Of a stretch of DNA of 64,000 bases, positions 36,530 through 46,924 are shown piece by piece. The DNA comes from Brachycybe producta (taxonomy: Eukaryota > Arthropoda > Diplopoda > Playtdesmida > Andrognathidae): assembly GCA_036925085.1 (NCBI GenBank), contig JAUPFP010000074.1:287501-351500 (forward strand), read 5' to 3'. The notes below the pieces were generated by a model. The model did no database searches. It was not told where the DNA came from and saw nothing but the letters and a program-made list of their open reading frames with translations. The translations under genes and the position numbers were made by a program. Within the stretch, counting starts at the first letter, position 1. Each line of letters opens with the position of its first letter.

Positions 36530-37221
36530 TGTAACACCCTGTAATTTATGATCCCGCCAAAACCATAGCCCGGGGGGTAAACAACTCTCAATCGTCCCTC
36601 CCTCCCCTCTGACTCACCTTTCTGACTCATACCCAAACGGCGGATTGATACACTTAGGACCATGGTCACTTGGACCTGGTTACACCTCGCAGGTGTACAC
36701 AGGTCCAAGGTATAAAATGGCCATGCTCCTCTTTGTAGTAAGTTCTTGTCCTTGCCTTTGTATTACGTTGATTTTATCCATACAACAATATGGGCATGAG
36801 GACACACTGTTAGTATTCATAATTCATCTCTGTATTCTGTGTTTCTATACGAGAGATGAATAAAAGCATTACAATAAGAAACAGCGTGGTCTTTATGTTT
36901 GAATAATCAACTTCTCTTCACAGGCCGGAGACTACATAAGGCAGGAGGTATACGATTCCTAAGCAACTACATCTTCTCCTGTCAGTGTACCAAAAGGGGA
37001 AGATGTATATCAGCATCGACCGGAAGAGAGATGGATGGCCGCCACTCTGCTGCATAGATTTCACCCCATGCAGATGGGTGACCACAATCCGTCTCCATGC
37101 AACTCTCTCTGCAGCTCGGAGCTTCTCCGCGCGGGCACCGCGCAATGCAGAGAAAGGACGAGGTACAGAAAATCTCATCTAAAGGTTGGTAAAATAAAAT
37201 GGTCGATGTCAAAAGCTCACA
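36530..37221 (+). mobile_element. LTR, family A (3' LTR)
   Basis: TGTAACACCC to GCTCACA, 692 bp. Inverted repeat GGACCTGG...CAGGTCC at 36,672-36,706, then AAGG, then TATAAAA at 36,711; AATAAA at 36,859. It is the partner of the split 5' LTR at 25,774-29,408, which closes a family-A element of 11.4 kb including two LINEs. Confidence 0.85.
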
Positions 37222-37247
37222 GTATATATATATATATATATACATAT
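37222..37247. repeat. (TA)n between two LTR-A copies
   Basis: GTATATATATATATATATAT followed by ACATAT. It separates the end of one LTR-A from the start of the next. Confidence 0.85.
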
Positions 37248-37880
37248 TGTAACACCCAACAACTCCTGTTCATGCCAAAACCATAGCCTGGGGTAAACAA
37301 CTTCTGCTTGTCCCTCCCTCCTCTCTGACTCACACCTTCTGATGCACATCAGGGTTGCAGAGTGATACACCTAGGACCATGGTCACTTGGACCTGGTTAC
37401 ACCTTGTAGGTGTACACAGGTCCAAAGTATAAAAGGACCTTGTTCCTCTTTGTTCCTCGTCCTTGTCTTTGCTCTAATCTTTATCCATATCACGTTATGG
37501 GCATGAGGACGCACCTTTAATATTCATAAGTTCGTCCTTGTAAACTTAGTAGTTTCCATATATGGATGAATAAAAGCGCTATAATGGAAAATGGCATTGT
37601 CTCAATGTTTGGTAACTAATAACTTCTCTAGAGAGGCTTGATACACCATAGGGCAAGGAAGCATATGATCCTGGAAGCAGCTACAACATCTTCTTCAACA
37701 TCTTTTTCAGCGTCGACCAGAGATAGAGATAAAAGTGGCCACCATCCTTCTGCATAGATCTCACCCCCATGCAGAACGGATGATCATAATCTAACTCCAT
37801 CCGACTTTTTCTATAGCTTGAATCTTCTCCGTGCGAGCACCGCATGATGCAGAGAACTAACAAGCTCAAGAAATCATCAT
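37248..37880 (+). mobile_element. LTR-A, isolated copy, 3' end damaged
   Basis: Begins TGTAACACCC; inverted repeat at 37,389-37,423 and TATAAAA at 37,428. It diverges from the other copies near 37,855 in an ATCATC run and lacks the GCTCACA end. There is no PBS after it, so it is a solo or truncated LTR. Confidence 0.75.
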
Positions 37881-37886
37881 CATCAT

Positions 37887-37943
37887 AAATGTAAATTACA
37901 TATATACATATATATATATATACATATATCTATTTATATATAC

Positions 37944-37994
<51 letters not shown>

Positions 37995-38000
37995 CATACG
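37887..38000. repeat. (TA)n-rich microsatellite
   Basis: TACATATATA units and pure TA. It follows the damaged LTR-A end and precedes the transposase remnant. Confidence 0.9.
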
Positions 38001-38007
38001 AGAGTAT

Positions 38008-38197
38008 GTACTGCCATAAAACATCAATTCCATAGCAGTAGCTTAGTATCCCAGCAAGAAAATCCCCCAATTTCTTCCAATAACCTAATGAAGGAATGGT
38101 TATGGAACCAAAATATCACTACTCTCGAATGGCCAGCGTGTCCCCCTGACATAAATTTTGTAGAACACTTTTGGAACATCATTGTACATGATTATTA
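38008..38197 (+). pseudogene. Tc1/mariner transposase remnant
   Basis: One frame reads [20 protein letters not shown], then [20 protein letters not shown] and [16 protein letters not shown] before a TAA at 38,195. The [18 protein letters not shown] block corresponds to the conserved DWPAxSPDLNPIExxW region holding the second catalytic Asp of Tc1-type DDE transposases. Only this C-terminal piece is left. It directly joins family-C sequence, so one was inserted into or recombined with the other. Confidence 0.75.
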
Positions 38198-38205
38198 AGC
38201 AGTAG

Positions 38206-39939
38206 GAAGTAGCTAATAGCTCCGCCTCTTCTGACCCGGAAATTAGACTTGGCAACCCCTTAGAACCATGTGGGGACGCTGCCGCCATTTTGGACGCCAC
38301 TTTTGAATTTGTTTCAACAGGAGACGGACGCGAAACCAAAGTTTCGCAATTTTCTAAAGTGACACGTGTTGAAAAGTTTAATTTTAAGAAGAAGATGCCA
38401 CGTTCTTTCGGAAAGGAGTTAGCCAGCAGCGAGGATTCCTTCAATTTCACCGCCTTATTTGGAAGTGATCATGATGACAACGTGATGGAAATCGAGGACG
38501 CCGCCCTAGAGACCAGAGCAGCCATCGCGGCTGAAAAGCCTTTAGGCAGCAATGCCTCGACTTCCAGCAAGGATAAGAATGATTAGGGCAACTCTTTGAA
38601 GAAACGGAAGAGCCCCGAATCGGAAGATGACTTGGTAAATCGTTTCGTCCCTCTAATGAGATCTCCGCCTCCTCAGTTAGGTGATCCAGAACCGGACATC
38701 TACATGGGACCAGCCCGGGACCCGAGACAGCAGTTCCCGCGACCCCCAGAGGAAATGGACACGCTGCCCGGCAGTGATGCCGAAAGGGGAGTACCTGCCG
38801 AGTTGTACTCCTCAAATCGCCGGGGCCGCACCCGAGGAGAGAGGAATGCCGACAAAAGGACTATGAAAGAGTGGATAGCCCGCCAAAATGAAGAGTGTGT
38901 CAAGAGGGGTCAAAAGCCCATAGAAGTCCCTGAAGTCGGCACCGTGTTGCCGACCACCAGAAAACCAGTTCGTACTACATTTCTGACCAACAGTTGGGCT
39001 ACAATCGACCAGCCCATTGTTCGAGGATACCGGCCAGAGTTAACGAAGAAGCTGGTGCTGCCAGGATCAATTTCGGTCCCGACACCACCAAGAGAAGTAT
39101 CGTCTACATCTCTACCGCCCATTATCCCTTTCAGGCCACAATCGACAGTAACTGTCGTCCGAGAGGGAAATAAAAGAAGGGAAGTCCACTTCGACCGACC
39201 ATCGCCGCGAGAAGACCGGCCACGAGAGATTAGACGACCGAAAGGTCAGGGGTCCGCTGCCCGCCGAAAAGCTCGTCGGGACGAACAATTTCAAGGATGC
39301 CGAGGACACCCTGCCAGTCCAGTAGAAGCGCCATCTCAGGGAGCAATCCCTAAGCCAGCAACGAAGCCTAAGTCCTCGTCTCCATCAAAGACGATGCCAG
39401 AAGAGGAACAGGAGCGTCAGTTACGTCTCCTTAATAATGGTTTAGTTTCCTTTTCTAGACGCGGAGGACGACACGCACTCCGCTACTTGGGAGTGTTTAA
39501 CAGTAGAAGGGAGATAACGAACGAACAACCACGACCCAGGAGAGATGTCCTCTGGACCGCTGTCGTTCTAGAGATGCCAGGATATCCCGCCGTCATCGCA
39601 CTTCACGCTAGCGACGAATCGAATGTAATTCAATTGATCCACCCTGGGACTCGGGAGCAATCCTGCACCAGGACTCTGGAACTCATTGCCGAGACCATGT
39701 TGGCCCCTTTGATCCCCGACCGGACGCAAGACCGAAGATTTCGTCACCACTCGCCGAGGGCCATCGAGAGGGACTTCTCCACCACCAGGATGTTGGACTT
39801 CGTGGAAGACACCGTGCTAGCCACCTTGGAGCGGTCGACTGTCATCCCACTGGAGACATTGGAGCGGCTCTACGAGACCACGACGGAAGCCGAGTTCGGA
39901 AGGAGGGATCGACGCGGCCACCTGTTGCCGGAACCATGA
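38206..39939 (+). pseudogene. Post-integrase ORF, family C, one stop codon
   Basis: A frame open from 38,206 to the stop at 39,937-39,939, broken only by TAG at 38,584. In the copy at 22 kb that position is a Leu codon, so a single T-to-A or T-to-G change explains it. The first ATG is at 38,395 (MPRSFGKELASSEDSFNFTA), but similarity between copies begins earlier (LGNPLEP, then DATFEF). The N-terminal two thirds are charged and Pro-rich (KKRKSPESEDDLVNRFVPLM, GRTRGERNADKRTMKEWIA). The shared C-terminal domain has RLLNN (39,426), 15 residues, YLGVF (39,486), then WTAVVLEMPGYPAVIALHA. The end is GHLLPEP. It lies upstream of a PPT and 3' LTR. Function unknown. Confidence 0.75.
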
Positions 39940-40225
39940 GGGATCGTCGATCAGCAATGAGCAGAGTCATCGCCGGACCAGTTGGTGCGATGATTACAAA
40001 TTAAATTTTCTAGTCCAGTAATGCAAATTTAATTATATTGTTTTTTTTTGAAGAAATTGTATCTTTGTCAAAACGTAATCAAATGTTATTTTTTCGAAAC
40101 GTTTTTTTTTTTTAAATTTTACCTGTGATACCCCTGGATTTTATTAATTTAGATCCAGTCGGGGGAAGGGGATTTTTAGGAAAATTGTCTAGGGAAGTAG
40201 GGTACTTCCCGCTTAGTCGGGGGAG
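39940..40225 (+). other. Family-C 3' non-coding region and PPT
   Basis: T-rich stretch, then the conserved passage CTGTGATACCCCTGGATTTT and a polypurine tract AGTCGGGGGAG (40,215-40,225) at the LTR border. The same passage occurs at 47,046-47,151. Confidence 0.7.
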
Positions 40226-41142
40226 TGAGACGTTTGGGGCCCGCCGCTATTCTCGCTGTGTAGCATTTTTCGTTTTTGGGGGTTTTTGCGTCGCCCTGTA
40301 CTTTGTGTAGCTTCTGGGCCACTCGGTACTTTTGGTACCAAGTGACCCAGATATCATATGTGTTAAGATAACAATCTGACCTTTTCGTTCCCCCTCATTT
40401 TTTCCTTCCACACGAATAGATTTATTCGTTTTTAATTTGATTTTGTTTTCGTTTCTCCTGTTGTCATCTATGTGTGATAACAGGGGATGAGTCATGATTT
40501 TGGACAAATGGATCAATCTCTTCATTGGTCCCTTTGGTCCAAAATATTGTTTTAACCAATCGTCAAGTATGGCCCTGAGAATCCGACTTTGGGATTCTCA
40601 GGGTATATAAAGTTATTTTTATGTGCTCAAGAGCTTCTTTTTAATATACCGAACCTATGCCCGATTTTGGCTAGGTTCTTTCCTTTTTAATATTTTCCAA
40701 ATTATATTTCTATGTGTTTTAGGATTGTACCGAAATAAATCTACACTTTTATATTCAACTCAACCAGTGGTGTTAATTATTCGAGATTTAATATTCCGCG
40801 ATTGTGAATTCATCATTTGCATTTCTTCACCTACTTTGGATACATCAAAAAGGTCCCAACAGGTGCAAACCTGCAACGTACAAGTGAGTATATTTTTACA
40901 CGATTCTTAGGGCAGATTTACGGACGAAAGTCCGAGAGATACAGAGATTAAAGATCCTCAAGACTGTGAAGTCTTTTGCCAGAGACTAGTGAGGACATAA
41001 ATAGACGTTATATTGGTCTAGTCCTCCCGGGCCAGTAGAATTAGTGACCTAGCCAACCACTATCAATACGAGTGCAAACTCGCTCATATTAACCAAAAAG
41101 AGCAGAAGGAAAGGAAGAACTAACGGAAAAAGGTCCGTCACA
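40226..41142 (+). mobile_element. LTR, family C (3' LTR)
   Basis: TGAGACGTTTGGG to GTCCGTCACA. The inverted repeat CCCTGAGAATCC...GGATTCTCAGGG (40,573-40,603) ends directly at TATATAA (40,604). R-U5 has CGGAC-GAAA-GTCCG (near 40,921), AAGACT-GTGA-AGTCTT (near 40,960) and CGAGT-GCAA-ACTCG (near 41,071). It is followed by ATATATAT and the next LTR-C. Confidence 0.85.
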
Positions 41143-41150
41143 ATATATAT

Positions 41151-41301
41151 TGAGACGTTTGGGCCCGCCGCTTATTTTTATTTGTTTAGCGCTTTCGTTT
41201 CATTTGGGTTTACGTCACCCTGTATCTTGTTTGGCTTCTGGGCCACTCGGTACTTTTGGTACCGAGTGACCCAGATATCATAAGTTTTAGATTATGATCT
41301 A

Positions 41302-41308
<7 letters not shown>
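41151..41308 (+). mobile_element. LTR-C fragment (5' part)
   Basis: Starts TGAGACGTTTGGG eight bases after the previous LTR and runs through the GGGCCACTCGGTAC hairpin, then breaks into a TA tract at about 41,306. Confidence 0.8.

Positions 41309-41369
<61 letters not shown>
41306..41369. repeat. (TA)n microsatellite
   Basis: Nearly pure TA, about 60 bp, at the break of the LTR-C fragment. Confidence 0.95.
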
Positions 41370-41372
<3 letters not shown>

Positions 41373-42085
41373 CATTCAACTTTCTTCAATGTTCAACTTT
41401 GAGAAAAATGATAATAATTTTGTATGCAAAAAAGTTCACTTGGCTTTCCACCATGAGTGTTTAATATTAACAATACTATTATTTCCATTTCAAATTGGTC
41501 AAAATTTCGATTTGAACATAATGTGGATTTTAATTAGACAATTAATGAAATTCCTAAGTGATTATTATTGTAAATTGCGTAGATATATTTAAATTAAAAT
41601 TATTTGTAGGATTTATAGCAAATATTAAACAATTCAAATTTTTTTTAAAAAAAAGAAAAATATGAAAAAGAATGGGGGGGAAAAAATTGTTTTAAAAAAT
41701 CACCTATATTGAACATAAACAGTTTTTGAACAAATTAATAAAATAAATTAAAACAAAATTGAAAACCAACTTAATTTTTCTTAAGAAATAACTATATAGC
41801 ACAAGGTTAAACAACGAGTCAAAACCAGTAGAAAAAACAACAAAATGACGCAGGATGCGCCGCCTGGCGAGTAAAAATTGCGTGGCAATTGGTGGCCATT
41901 TTATGTGTATCTAAATTTCGAAGCCGGCAGGTCTGTATCTATAGGATTATCTATAACATATTATCTTATAAGTTCACAACGCTTGTGATTTTGCAGCGGA
42001 AGTTTGGACCTATGTTTTCTAGGATGATGTGCTGTCTTTGAATGTATATATGCTTTATTTTTGCAACTGAAGCCAAATTTAAGAA
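41370..42085 (+). other. AT-rich host flank; probable DEPDC5 5' region
   Basis: No repeats of the LTR families. A TTTTGCAG at 41,990-41,997 just before CGGAAGTTTGG could be a splice acceptor for a 5' UTR exon leading to the ATG at 42,086. No promoter motif is clear. Confidence 0.4.
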
Positions 42086-42128
42086 ATGAAGCAATACAAA
42101 TTGATAGCTCACCAGAAGGATTTCAGTG
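42086..42128 (+). CDS. DEPDC5: DEPDC5/Iml1 orthologue, exon 1 (coding start)
   Basis: ATG at 42,086 encodes MKQYKLIAHQKDFS plus one base of the next codon, followed by a consensus donor GTAAGT at 42,129. The peptide fits the start of animal DEPDC5/Iml1 (M..YKL..H.K.F). The leftover G (phase 1) joins the AG that opens the exon at 57,018 to give GAG, so frame and alignment continue without a gap into EEDLVINPKDFP. DEPDC5 is a subunit of GATOR1, which acts on Rag GTPases at the lysosome and restrains mTORC1 when amino acids are low. The first intron is 14.9 kb and full of retroelements. Support comes from three exons that fit in phase and in order. Confidence 0.8.
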
Positions 42129-42294
42129 GTAAGTTCCGTGTATGATTATGTTTTAAAAACAAAGTCATAGCCTGTGTATAAATGCAGGCCTACTTAATTT
42201 TTATTCTCCCATGTTTAAACACAAGGTTACTTTATAGTTTACAACTTTGTATATAACAACGTTTGGCCATAGCTAATCTATTTACTTTTAGGCA

Positions 42295-42355
42295 GATGAC
42301 GACATGGGCAGTTTTTACATATGGATAATATGTAGATACTGCGCATGTCGTCATC
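42295..42355 (+). ncRNA. 61-nt intronic hairpin (miRNA-like or mini-MITE)
   Basis: Arms starting GATGACGACATGGGCAGT and ending ACTGCGCATGTCGTCATC pair at about 25 of 28 positions, with loop GGATA. It lies 166 bases inside DEPDC5 intron 1. The loop is short for a pre-miRNA, and a tiny palindromic transposon would look the same. Confidence 0.35.
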
Positions 42356-42489
42356 AGACGAAAAGGAAGTTGAATTGCTTAAGAGCCTAGATACAGCGTT
42401 TAGTTCAGAATTTCTCCGAATGTAGGCGCTACGATCGTTTTTGATTGAAAAACGGTTTTTAACGTTTTTTCTCCAGGTTTCAAGTCACA

Positions 42490-43110
42490 TAATAATTTAT
42501 AAAAAAAATAATTTCGCGTGTTAAGCTTACAAAAAGAAAACATCGTGAAGCCAATAGAATAATGTACGTGCTAATTTTTATGTGATTGTTCTAAGTCGTT
42601 TTTAATGGGAGTTCTTCAAATGTTTGGGTGACGGTTTTTTTGGTCCTGTGGCCCATGGGACTTAACATGGAGTTAAAAAACGATCGATTTTGAGCCTTGT
42701 TTAAAAATAGAATGACATTTCAGAATGTCGAAAAAAGAATCATCATGAAATCAATAAACACGTAAGTACATGCTACTTTTTTTGGTTGTTCTACGTCCTA
42801 TTAATGAGTGTTCTTCTAACGTTTGTGGGACGGTGTTTTGCTCCTATGGGACTTAAAAAACGATCGATTTTGAACCTTCTTTCAAAATAGAAGGACCTTT
42901 TCAAAATTTATAAAAATGAAACATCGAGAAGCCAATACATTAAAGTATGTGTTAATTATTTTGTTATTGTTCTAAATCGTTTTTAACGAGTTTATTTCAA
43001 ATGTTTGTGGGACGGTTTTTGATCCAATGGGATTTAATATGGAGTTAAAAAAAGAACGATTTTGAACCTTGTTTAAAAATAGAAGTACCTTTTCAAAAAT
43101 TATATAAATC
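42490..43110 (+). repeat. Tandem repeat, about 180-200 bp unit, 3+ copies
   Basis: The marker CGATTTTGA(G/A)CCTT occurs at 42,685, 42,865 and 43,057, with the rest of the unit conserved between them: GAAGCCAATA, GTTGTTCTA, GTTTGTGGGACGGT and ATGGGACTTAA. Satellite-like; no coding capacity. Lies in DEPDC5 intron 1. Confidence 0.8.
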
Positions 43111-43305
43111 GCGCACATAAAGAACAATACTTTTTATTGCATTTTGTGCTTTGCTGTATTTTAATTAAGCGATTGTGAGTCGATTTCTCGCAGTTTTAGG
43201 TACACCATATAATAGCACTCATTTGTCTCTTTGTTATCTGCTCAAAGCAACAAGATGGCTCTTAAGAAAGTGTTCACGTTTCTATGAAAGATGAAGAGTT
43301 TCTCT

Positions 43306-43310
<5 letters not shown>
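43111..43310. other. Intron 1 sequence, no feature
   Basis: AT-rich stretch leading into the TA tract; nothing recognisable. Confidence 0.5.

Positions 43311-43369
<59 letters not shown>
43311..43369. repeat. (TA)n microsatellite at LTR-C start
   Basis: Pure TA ending directly at the TG of the LTR. Confidence 0.95.
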
Positions 43370-43371
<2 letters not shown>

Positions 43372-44306
43372 AGACGTTTGACGTTTGGGCCCGCCGCTTA
43401 TTTTTGCTCTTTAGCGTTTTCGTTTTTGGGGGTTAACGTCACCCTGTATTTAGTTTGGCTTCTGGGCCACTCTGTACTTTTGGTACCAAGTGACCCAGAT
43501 GTCATATCTTTCGATCTTGACCTTTTTATTCGCCCTCATTTTTACTTCCACATGAGTGGAATTATCGTTTTTTAATTCGATTTTGTTTTCGTTTCTCCTG
43601 TTATCACCTATGTGTGATAACAGGTGATGAATCATGATTTTGGCTAAATAGATCAATCTTGTGATTGGTCTATTTGGGCCAAAATACTAAAGTAACCAAT
43701 TGTAAAGTTGTGCCCTGAGAATCCGACTTCTGGATTCTCAGGGTATATAAAGTCATTTTAATATGCTCAGGAGCTTCTTTTTAAATACCGAACCTATGCC
43801 CGATTCTGGCTAGGTTCTTTTCTTTTTTAATATTATTTTCAAGATATATTTTTATGTGTTGTGCATCAATTCGAGTTTTATTTCGTCTTTGGTTGATAAT
43901 TTTATCTGCGAAATAAACTATTTTCTACTTTAACTAAACCAGTGGTGTTTTATTCTTCGAAACTTAAATTCCGCGATTGTGAACTCATCATTTGCAGGTC
44001 TTCACCTATTTTGGATACATCAAGGTCCCATCAGGTGCAAACCTGAAACGTACAAGTAAGTATATTTTATACGATTCTTAGGGCAGATTTACGGACAAAA
44101 GTCCGAGAGATACAGAGATTAAAGATCCTCAAGACTGTGAAGTCTTTTGCCAGAGACTAGTGAGGACATAAAATAGACGTTATATTGGTCTAGTCCTCCC
44201 GGGCCAGTAGAATTAGTGACCTAGCCAATCACTATCAATACGAGTGCAAACTCGCTCGTATTAACCAAAAAGAGCAGATTCTACTAACGGAAAAAGGTCC
44301 GTCACA
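43370..44306 (+). mobile_element. LTR, family C (5' LTR)
   Basis: Starts TGAGACGTTTGACG (a short duplication near the end) and closes GTCCGTCACA. Inverted repeats in order: CCTGTTATCAC (43,597), CCCTGAGAATCC (43,713) touching TATATAA (43,744), GAACCTA...TAGGTTC (43,790), CGGAC-AAAA-GTCCG (near 44,091), AAGACT-GTGA-AGTCTT (44,131) and CGAGT-GCAA-ACTCG (44,241). It is followed by PBS and gag. Confidence 0.85.
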
Positions 44307-44311
44307 ATATA

Positions 44312-44327
44312 TGGTGGAGGTGCGAGG
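44312..44327 (+). promoter_or_regulatory. Primer-binding site, family C
   Basis: TGGTGGAGGTGCGAGG, five bases after the LTR end. Confidence 0.75.
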
Positions 44328-44479
44328 TAGTTTATAAAACTTGCTACCTCGTTTTGCCCTAAGAAACGTGTTGAAAAACACGAAATTTTATCGTAATTCA
44401 ATTGTGCAAACAATTTTGAAACTAAACAAAATTTTTCGAAACATTTCTACGTTGTTATTAACACAAATTACGATAAACA

Positions 44480-45906
44480 ATGATGAATACCAACGGAATA
44501 ACCACAAGGTTCTCCCAACAACTCCGATACAGACGCCAACGTGAACAGCTTGTAAGAGAACGAGCGAAAGCTCGGGAAACACACCGTGTTGCCCGAGAAA
44601 CACGGAAGCAAGAGAAAGAGGACAAGCTGAGGGCCCTTGCAGCAGAGAAACAGCTCCAGGAGGAAGAACAGCGTGCTGAAGACGAAGAACGACAAGCCGA
44701 CACCCGACTCAAGACTGAAGCATCTTCTGAGGCCTCTCGACGAAGCAACGAACAGAAGATGGTCGACCGGTTTGCCGAAATGATGAAAGACGCCACTCCT
44801 GAGAGCCGAGAAGAATTGGTGAGATGGCTATGTGAAAAATCGACTCCACACAGCCTCGAACACACACATGAGAGAAATCTCAGAACTAGAAGCAAGTCAC
44901 CGACAGAATCCGGGCGAAAGCTCAGGCCTGAAGCTCCTGAATGGACTCCCTCCGGGGCCTACGCCGTATTCTGAAAAGAATTCGCTACATCCGCTACAAG
45001 GGTTCCCAAAGTATACTGGATCTGAAAACATACTTCTATATATCGAAGAGTTCGAAGATATTGCGATTGCGCACCAGTGGAACTCCCTGCAGCGATGCAG
45101 CCACTTTACTGGTCTCCTTCGAAAACGAGCGATCAAATGGCTTGCTCGTTTCTGCTTGGAATATGGCGAGATCAATTGGATCATGATGAGAAATGGAATA
45201 GTTAACGAATTCCTACTGCCAGACCAGAAAGTAAGAATGAAAAACGAGCTGTCCGCAAGGACTCAGGAGGACAACGAAACCTGCAAAGTCTACGCGGAAG
45301 AGTATGCAGAGATGTATCGAAGGATACATCCCAATGATGATGACTCTTTGTTAATCTCGAGTCTGAGGAAGAGCCTGCTACCATCTCTCAAACAGTATCT
45401 ATTTGGGGCACCTAAGGACAATATATGATTTTGTTAGAGAAGATGCTAGTATACTGGACGTCTACTGGTAACCAACCGGCCCAGCAGCAGAAGCCTCAAC
45501 AGCAGAAGCAACAGCAGCAGCAACAACAGAAGAAGCAGACGTGGACTCCTAAGAATCCGGGTATGTCTGAAAAGATGCAGGATTCACGACCAAATCAAGA
45601 TGGTGGATCGAGACCCCAGTAGAGAAGGAAGTCTACTGGACCACTCATCTGTTACCAATGTCAGGAGCCTGGACATCGAGCGTTCGAGTGCCCCAACGAA
45701 CCAAAACCGAAGGAGGAGGAGAACAAGACGACTCCACCAACTCCAGTCAATAGAGTTGATGAACCGTCGGAAACAACGATGCCGAAAGTTATCTGCACCG
45801 ACAAAATCCATGTTCTACCCAATGGAATGAAGATGGTGCCTGTCTTAATCAATAATAAAACACATTATTTCCATTTTGACAACCATCAGACAGCTTTAAA
45901 CTACTA
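44480..45906 (+). pseudogene. Ty3/Gypsy-like Gag, family C, frameshifted
   Basis: ATG at 44,480 begins MMNTNGITTRFSQQLRYRRQ. A strongly charged coiled coil follows to about 44,830. A one-base shift near 44,955 moves the capsid part into another frame: PTPYSEKNSLHPLQGFPKY, NILLYIEEFEDIA, then YAEMYRRIHPNDDDSLL and LRKSLLPSLKQYLFG. After a stop at 45,426 there is a Gln-rich linker. A third frame holds a CCHC zinc knuckle (CYQCQEPGHRAFEC, 45,650-45,691) of the CX2CX4HX4C type that binds the element's RNA. The order coiled coil, capsid, Gln linker, knuckle is normal for Gag. At least two frameshifts disable it. Confidence 0.85.
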
Positions 45907-45930
45907 AGGGCGCCACTCGCACCCAAAGTA

Positions 45931-46677
45931 GTGACGCCCGAAAAAGATGTCAACGAGAGCCCGAAAGAAGAGGAGTCTACGAAACCTGCAAAGGTTGACG
46001 TCACGGTCCGACAGGACCAGATAACGAGAGGATATATTGGGGTGGCTGCGGTCAACCGTGCTGGGATGCCTCCAGGTCTGGGTAGCCTGTGCCAAAACAA
46101 CAACAGGGAAGAGGAATCAACGACTCCTAAGCAGAGCTGTGCTGCGGTGCAGCTACAGGACTTTCTACGACATAAAGCAGATTTTGGAGATGGGATCCAC
46201 ATCCGTACCATTCACGAAGATGGGAGCCGGCAGAACCCACTGCAAAGTGGGGCCTCTACGTCGTTTGTAAAGACGAACGACGCCAAGATGTCCAACAAAG
46301 CAGAACAGATAGCAGTCTCAAAAGGAGCTACTTCTGTTAAAACTCAAGCAGAGCAAGTAGTAGTCTCGCAAGAGTCTACTCTTGTTAAGAATAAAGCAGA
46401 ACAGTGTGTGGCGAAAAAGAAAGTAACCACACCTGTTAAAACTCAAGTAGAACAGGTTGTGGCGAAAAAGAAAGTAACCACACCTGTTAAGACTAAAGAA
46501 GAGCAGGTAGTAGTCTCGAAAAGAGCTACTCCTGTTGAAACTAAAGCAGAACGTGGAGTGGCGAAAAAGAAAGTAGCCATACCTGTTAAGAATTCGACTG
46601 CAGAGTCTAGTCTTCTGTCGGTTGAAAAACCAGTGTTGTTCGAAGACAATACACGCTGTTTGGACCAAGTTGACTGA
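45931..46677 (+). pseudogene. Gag-protease linker with Lys-rich repeats
   Basis: Open frame of 248 codons after the zinc knuckle. The first half is acidic and Pro-rich. From about 46,300 it is a tandem repeat of roughly 20-25 residues with the cores VAKKKVTTPVKT, VVVSKRATPVET and VVVSQESTLVKN. A related repeat is present at 63,700-63,830 in the family-B element (VKRKVAAPAKEQ, VKKEVTAPVKEQ). The frame is followed by the protease in another frame. It may be a spacer or nucleic-acid-binding part of the polyprotein; the role is unknown. Confidence 0.6.
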
Positions 46678-46924
46678 GACAGTCACGCCTCGTGAACTTC
46701 AAGTCCAACAACAAGATGAGCAGACGGCTCCCAAAGTTCTTGTGAAGTTCGGAGGTCGTGAGTTAGTGATGACTACCGACAGTGGTGCCGAAGCTTCTGC
46801 CATAAGTGAATCACTAGTCAAAGAAATGAAATTGGTAATGGATCCGCTACCTTTTCCGCCGAATTTGACTGGCGCTGGAGGGAACAGAATCGTTGCCGGA
46901 CCAGTAGTGCGATTTATGTCATAA
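46622..46924 (+). pseudogene. Retropepsin-like protease, family C, C-terminally cut
   Basis: VLVKFGGRELVMTTDSGAEA carries the active-site DSGA (GAC at 46,778), then ISESLVKEMKL. The second half of a protease (hydrophobic G motif) is missing: after NRIVAGPVVRF the sequence jumps into the 3' non-coding region of the element. The junction has short homology with 39,966-39,990 (GCCGGACCAGT). RT, RNase H, integrase and the extra ORF are therefore deleted. Confidence 0.7.
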
